From a virus: DNA of 28,199 bases. The stretch covers positions 1 through 28,199 of the IMG/VR virus record IMGVR_UViG_3300031933_000228; one strand, written 5' to 3'. The notes beneath the pieces were generated by a model. It was not told the origin of the DNA and searched no databases. It saw only the letters and a program-made list of their open reading frames with translations. Below are positions 25,229 through 28,199 of this stretch, in pieces. Positions within the stretch are counted from its first letter, which is position 1; each line of letters opens with the position of its first letter. Made by a program: the position numbers and the translations under genes.

Positions 25229-25278
25229 AGAAAAAAAAAGGAACACTACACTCCACCGGGTAATCCCGGTGGAGTGTA
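25229..25278. terminator. Bidirectional terminator, near copy of the 15405-15447 site
   Basis: TACACTCCACCGGG (25247-25260), loop TAAT and CCCGGTGGAGTGTA (25265-25278) form a 14-bp perfect stem. The left flank AAAGAAAAAAAAAGGAACAC nearly repeats that of the 15405 site, including its position directly after a TAA stop. It closes the plus-strand pair and the convergent kinase operon. Confidence 0.87.
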
Positions 25279-25281
25279 TGC

Positions 25282-25557
25282 TTATTTTGACAACGATCCA
25301 AGTCTTAGGGTGTAAGGGTTAACAGTGTAGCCTTGGCGTTTTAGATAACCTAAAATACACATCTTAAGGTTATAGTCCTCATTACGAGGGTGGTAGGTCA
25401 GACGGTACTTACCCGTATACTGCTCTGCACCCGCACAATAGTCATCAAATCTCTGGACGACTGTGTGGGTTCTAGAATGGGGTGCCTCGTAGAAGAATAC
25501 GATCGTAGTGCCTGGTACCATATGTTCTTCTAGTTCAAAGTGATATACGGTACTCAT
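25282..25557 (-). CDS. Unrecognised 91-aa protein coupled to the kinase gene
   Basis: ATG 25557 overlaps the kinase stop by four bases (ATGA), a standard translational-coupling junction. The frame stays open further upstream (to 25842), but that part runs inside the kinase gene and is not credible. The protein begins MSTVYHFELEEHMVPGTTIV and is rich in Tyr and His, with central RFDDYCAGAEQYTGKYRLTY and a C-terminal MCILGYLKRQGYTVNPYTLR. No family is recognised. Coupling suggests it acts with, or in the same pathway as, the kinase. Confidence 0.7.
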   Translation of the reverse strand: MSTVYHFELEEHMVPGTTIVFFYEAPHSRTHTVVQRFDDYCAGAEQYTGKYRLTYHPRNEDYNLKMCILGYLKRQGYTVNPYTLRLGSLSK

Positions 25558-26003
25558 GCACACACCTGCTCCGCTAAGGCTATTACCCCATCTACGACAT
25601 CTGGCGTAATGTCCCGTCCCACTAAAATAGCCTCCGAATAATCCTCCCAGCGCTTCTGCATCATAGAGATGGCAACTGCTGGTACCCCATGAATGTTGTC
25701 GTATTCTCCCGTACACTGTACCACCGCATAGGGAAAACCCATCTCCATGTAGGGCTCCATCTCCCACAGGCGGGTAAAGGTGTTGGACACCACTACCGAC
25801 TTGCCCTCCTCCAAGGCAGACCGCACGGCTTCCTGACACCACGCATGGGCATCTTTAATGCGGCCACTGTCATACACGTAGTCCCCCGACTCCGTTACAA
25901 AATACTGGTCAGCCTCTACATGTTTAAAGCCAAAGCGTTGCTTTAATGCTGTGGCCAAGGTGCTCTTACCCGAGCCCGGTAATCCACGTACAATAATGAG
26001 CAT
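25554..26003 (-). CDS. P-loop kinase, AAA_33 / polynucleotide kinase-like
   Basis: The 149-aa protein opens directly with a strand and Walker A, MLIIVRGLPGSGKSTLATAL (P-loop GLPGSGKST at 7-15). EADQYF (about 31-36) has the acidic pair common in 5'-kinase domains. VVVSNTFTRLWEMEPYMEMG (about 71-90) matches the 'vivDnTn....e..py' element of NEDD4-binding-partner / T4 PNK-type kinases. The family phosphorylates nucleic acid 5' ends or small molecules; the substrate here is unknown. The protein lacks a phosphatase domain, so it is a stand-alone kinase. The ATG has GGAG about 9 nt upstream. A candidate early promoter lies 36 nt upstream. Confidence 0.82.
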   Translation of the reverse strand: MLIIVRGLPGSGKSTLATALKQRFGFKHVEADQYFVTESGDYVYDSGRIKDAHAWCQEAVRSALEEGKSVVVSNTFTRLWEMEPYMEMGFPYAVVQCTGEYDNIHGVPAVAISMMQKRWEDYSEAILVGRDITPDVVDGVIALAEQVCA

Positions 26004-26038
26004 CTGTAATCTCCATTAAAGGGTATCAGTCTACAACC

Positions 26039-26051
26039 GTAATATAGGTTT
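26039..26051 (-). promoter_or_regulatory. Candidate phage early promoter (TATATTAC type), second copy
   Basis: The minus strand reads AAACCTATATTAC, identical over 13 bases to the site at 19069-19081, and stands 36 nt before the kinase ATG. It overlaps the stop codon of the upstream 88-aa gene by two bases, so the kinase operon probably has its own start. Function is inferred from repetition, position and the recalled phiKZ early element. Confidence 0.6.
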
Positions 26052-26316
26052 ATAGCTCTAATAAACGGGCTACCTTGTTACGCATCTTACGACGCCATAC
26101 AATCGGCATCCCCTTACCGCATCCTTCAAATACCTCTATTAGCTTAAAGAACTTACCTCGGTGTGGCTCGCCATAACAAACATAGATGTACTCGACCCAC
26201 CCAGGACCGTGGCGACGACTAAGCCGTTCTCTTATTATTCTAACCGCATCCTCATCTAACTCTACTACGGACATTCCATCAAAGGTACGGTAGTCTGGCT
26301 CATATAGTTTAACCAT
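26050..26316 (-). CDS. Unrecognised 88-aa basic protein
   Basis: ATG 26316 is preferred, with AGGG about 8 nt upstream. The frame is open to 26397, but that extension runs through a strong hairpin, and the next in-frame ATG at 26343 lacks a ribosome site. The protein begins MVKLYEPDYRTFDGMSVVEL. It has a basic helix RIIRERLSRRHGPGW, then EVFEGCGKGMPIVWRRKMRN and a C-terminal RLLEL. The high Arg/Lys content would suit nucleic-acid binding, but no known fold is recognised. The start is less certain than for its neighbours. Confidence 0.62.
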   Translation of the reverse strand: MVKLYEPDYRTFDGMSVVELDEDAVRIIRERLSRRHGPGWVEYIYVCYGEPHRGKFFKLIEVFEGCGKGMPIVWRRKMRNKVARLLEL

Positions 26317-26353
26317 CTCTGCAGCCCTACAACTCAATGACATACAAACCGGC

Positions 26354-26380
26354 TGTCTCCAGGGAATCCCCCTGGAGACA
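26354..26380 (-). terminator. Strong hairpin after the RNase H gene, possible terminator
   Basis: TGTCTCCAGGG (26354-26364) and CCCTGGAGACA (26370-26380) form an 11-bp perfect stem with a 5-nt loop. On the minus strand it comes 29 bases after the RNase H stop and before the 88-aa gene. There is no U tract (GCCGGTTTG follows), so it may be an RNA-processing or stability element instead. Confidence 0.5.
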
Positions 26381-26408
26381 CGGGTCAGCAGACCCACCGG
26401 TAGTGTGA

Positions 26409-27881
26409 TTAAAGCGTAGGCTTTAGGTTACTAAAAGGACTTGCGTAGATGGCACGGTCTTCGTCTGCTTCGATGATTACCGCGTATCGGAACCCGGCGT
26501 TCTGTTGACCGTATTTAACCAGCACAACTTTCATATGATCGACTGTTTTACCCACTGCATTTAAATGGTTGCGGGTAGGGAGGTCGATATTGAAGGTGAG
26601 GGTTAAACTGATCGTCTTATTGCCGTGTAAAACAGGGATCGTGACGGCGGCGTCACTGCCTTTAATCTCCTTTAACAACTTCCACTCTTTCTTACCTTTG
26701 GTTACTAAGTGTTCAGTAATGTCCAGGTATTCAGTGCGGGTACAGCTGTGGTTAGTGGTATAGCGTTCTAATTGATCCAGTAGCTGCATTAAGGTGTCCA
26801 CACCTTCATATGCGCGTCTGGGTGGTCTGACGTAAATCGTTAGCGGCTCTCCTTCCACCGTAACAATGTTAAGACGCTTATGGTCCAAATGGGCCTTACC
26901 GTGGACGGTCAACTGTTCCCAGATAGCGGGCTTAGTGACACGGTCCATCATCATAATGACCGGCTGGACAAAGTCATCCGGGGTTACGGCATTCTGATGC
27001 TCAATGATCGCTTCAAACTGCTCAACCGGATTCGGGGTTACTAAAACAGACATGAGGGTATCAGGCGCTTCTGTCCCAAAGTGTTTGCCGTTAAATCCAC
27101 CACGATCATCAAAGTTCGCTGACAAATAAATGTGGCGGTTATCGACTGTACGCATGGGGGTATTCGTGGTGAACACCAAACGCTTACCCGAGATGAGTTT
27201 ATTATAGGACGCGGGTTTGGGTTTACTGGGTTTAGTCTCCGCGACTGAGGGGTCGGTGGACTCCTCGGTACCCTTCACCTGAATAACGAGGTCTTCTATT
27301 TTCTTTTCAGCCGCTAAACGGCCTCGGTTCGCATTCTGATCAGCACGCTCATTGCCAGGGTCATCGGAGTGACCCTTTACCCAGTGGTAGATGAGTTTGA
27401 TCTTACGCTGCTTTACATCCTGTTGAAGGCCGTCGATGGTTTGCCACATATCCATGTTGGAAATGGCATTGCCTTCTTTCGTCTTCCAGCCATTCTTGCG
27501 CCATCCTTTTATATGGCGCTCTGCCCCATCCAGTACATATCGACTATCAAAGTACACGTGTGCTTCTACCCAATGTCCGGCTAACAGCAGTTCGAGTACC
27601 CGAATATAGGCCAATAACTCAGCCCGGTTATTCGTGACAACATCACCAACATGACCAAAAATATCGAACTCGTTACCTGCATCGTCTTTACCGTAAATAC
27701 CCAAACCCCCCATGCCAGGGTTAGGGCGCGCTGAGCCATCACAGTAAAGGGTTAATACCTTACCTCCTTCCATTGCCTTAATCGCACTATAGCTATCGTC
27801 TTTAGCCAATAATGCATTACTCTCTTCTGCGCGTGCAGGTTCGTGTGTAACGTCCTGCTTATTCTTCTTCGCACGTCCCAT
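26409..27881 (-). CDS. Ribonuclease H (type HI) with large C-terminal extension
   Basis: The 490-aa protein has an RNase HI domain at about 40-190. Its catalytic residues are D48 (YCDGSARPNPG), E88 (NNRAELLAY), D112 (YFDSRYVL) and D181 (GNERADQNA), with H171 in KGHSDDPG; all are present. It should remove RNA from RNA-DNA hybrids, for example primers at phage replication forks. A lysine-rich linker (about 190-230, ending TKPSKPKPASYNKL) joins a 260-residue C-terminal region that I do not recognise. That region contains KRLVFTTNTPMRTVDNRHIY, TIYVRPPRRAYEGV and a last strand-rich section VVLVKYGQQNAGFRYAVIIE. Typical RNase HI is about 155 aa, so the extension is unusual. ATG 27881 has GGGAG about 9 nt upstream and overlaps the end of the previous gene by 23 bases. 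Confidence 0.9.
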   Translation of the reverse strand: MGRAKKNKQDVTHEPARAEESNALLAKDDSYSAIKAMEGGKVLTLYCDGSARPNPGMGGLGIYGKDDAGNEFDIFGHVGDVVTNNRAELLAYIRVLELLLAGHWVEAHVYFDSRYVLDGAERHIKGWRKNGWKTKEGNAISNMDMWQTIDGLQQDVKQRKIKLIYHWVKGHSDDPGNERADQNANRGRLAAEKKIEDLVIQVKGTEESTDPSVAETKPSKPKPASYNKLISGKRLVFTTNTPMRTVDNRHIYLSANFDDRGGFNGKHFGTEAPDTLMSVLVTPNPVEQFEAIIEHQNAVTPDDFVQPVIMMMDRVTKPAIWEQLTVHGKAHLDHKRLNIVTVEGEPLTIYVRPPRRAYEGVDTLMQLLDQLERYTTNHSCTRTEYLDITEHLVTKGKKEWKLLKEIKGSDAAVTIPVLHGNKTISLTLTFNIDLPTRNHLNAVGKTVDHMKVVLVKYGQQNAGFRYAVIIEADEDRAIYASPFSNLKPTL

Positions 27882-28199
27882 CTGTTCTTACTCCCTCGAG
27901 CCAGGTGTCAATTTGCCGTGTCCGTTTGAGCAATGCCTCTACCAGCTCTAACATACTGTCACGAGTCTGATAGGGAGTGATGTCAAATGCATCTTGCTCA
28001 ATTACCTTAACCAATCGCGTACAGAGCGTCTTCTGTGGCGAGGCATCGGCAGAAGGTGGACCGGAATCAGTGAATACCTGGGTGGTGATGGAGGGATAAG
28101 TGGTGGTTTGTGCGTACCCTGATCGGTGGTCAATCAGGGTGAGTTTAAGCTCCAGCGGTGGAGGCGGTGCGGGTGGTTGAGGGGAGGGTAGTATAACCA
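27859..28199 (-). CDS. C-terminal part of an unrecognised proline-rich protein (5' end outside window)
   Basis: One minus-strand frame is open from the right edge to a TAA at 27859-27861, giving 112 residues. It begins with a proline run (PSPQPPAPPPP), then KLTLIDHRSGYAQTTTYPSI. A helical end follows (SMLELVEALLKRTRQIDTWL) with the tail DGTCEEE. The other two minus frames contain stops. The last 23 bases overlap the RNase H start, whose ribosome site lies inside this gene, so the two are likely coupled. No family is recognised. Confidence 0.6.
   Translation of the reverse strand, partial: VILPSPQPPAPPPPLELKLTLIDHRSGYAQTTTYPSITTQVFTDSGPPSADASPQKTLCTRLVKVIEQDAFDITPYQTRDSMLELVEALLKRTRQIDTWLEGVRTDGTCEEE

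Noticed and set aside
25558-25842. N-terminal extension of the 91-aa gene to 186 aa
   Set aside because: The extension lies in a second frame of the kinase gene, and the ATGA overlap at 25554-25557 marks the real start.
26317-26397. N-terminal extension of the 88-aa gene
   Set aside because: It would translate through an 11-bp hairpin, and its starts lack ribosome sites.
1-28199. tRNA genes, CRISPR arrays, insertion sequences or replication origin
   Set aside because: No cloverleaf, regular short repeat array, transposase or inverted-repeat-bounded element was seen by eye on either strand.

Overview
The window reads as part of a jumbo tailed-phage genome of the phiKZ-like group. The main reason is the left end. 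Two minus-strand genes match the N-terminal halves of the beta and beta-prime subunits of a split, multisubunit phage RNA polymerase. They are followed divergently by a 2,663-residue virion protein carrying a peptidase M23 domain. From memory this resembles the phiKZ gp178 / gp180 / gp181 / gp182 neighbourhood (virion RNA polymerase, then virion peptidoglycan hydrolase). A UvsX-like recombinase, an RNase H, a macro-domain protein, a P-loop kinase and many unrecognised proteins fit the same picture. The host cannot be named from the sequence.

Layout. 1-5188 (minus): partial RNAP beta N-terminal gene, and upstream of it the RNAP beta-prime N-terminal gene. The beta-prime gene is split by two tandem group I introns. 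The 5' intron (about 1.48 kb) carries an HNH homing endonuclease gene; the 3' intron (about 0.42 kb) has no ORF. The exon between them appears to be only 16 nt and encodes YDGDE, the core of the universal catalytic motif. 5302-15404 (plus): the giant M23 protein, a terminator, then a 685-aa probable virion protein. 15446-19018 (minus): a DUF488-like protein, a 377-aa protein, a terminator, then a macro-domain protein and three unknowns behind a candidate phage early promoter. 19150-19533 (plus): a small helical protein. 19550-23082 (minus): two unknowns, a 224-aa protein resembling the C-terminus of RNAP beta, and a UvsX-like ATPase. 23223-25228 (plus): two helical proteins, probably structural. 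25282-28199 (minus): a kinase and its coupled partner behind a second copy of the early promoter, a small protein, an RNase H with a 300-residue extension, and a gene cut by the window edge.

Together: the virion polymerase is expected to be packaged with the tail and internal proteins, enter the cell, and fire early promoters. Two minus-strand sites with an identical AAACCTATATTAC sit in front of small, probably host-modulating or nucleic-acid genes. Convergent gene blocks are closed by strong symmetric hairpins, two of which are near copies of each other. The most notable feature is the pair of sister introns bracketing the polymerase catalytic aspartates. No tRNA, CRISPR array or insertion sequence was seen. 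The only stretch over 300 bases without a protein gene is the pair of intron cores (about 1819-2609).
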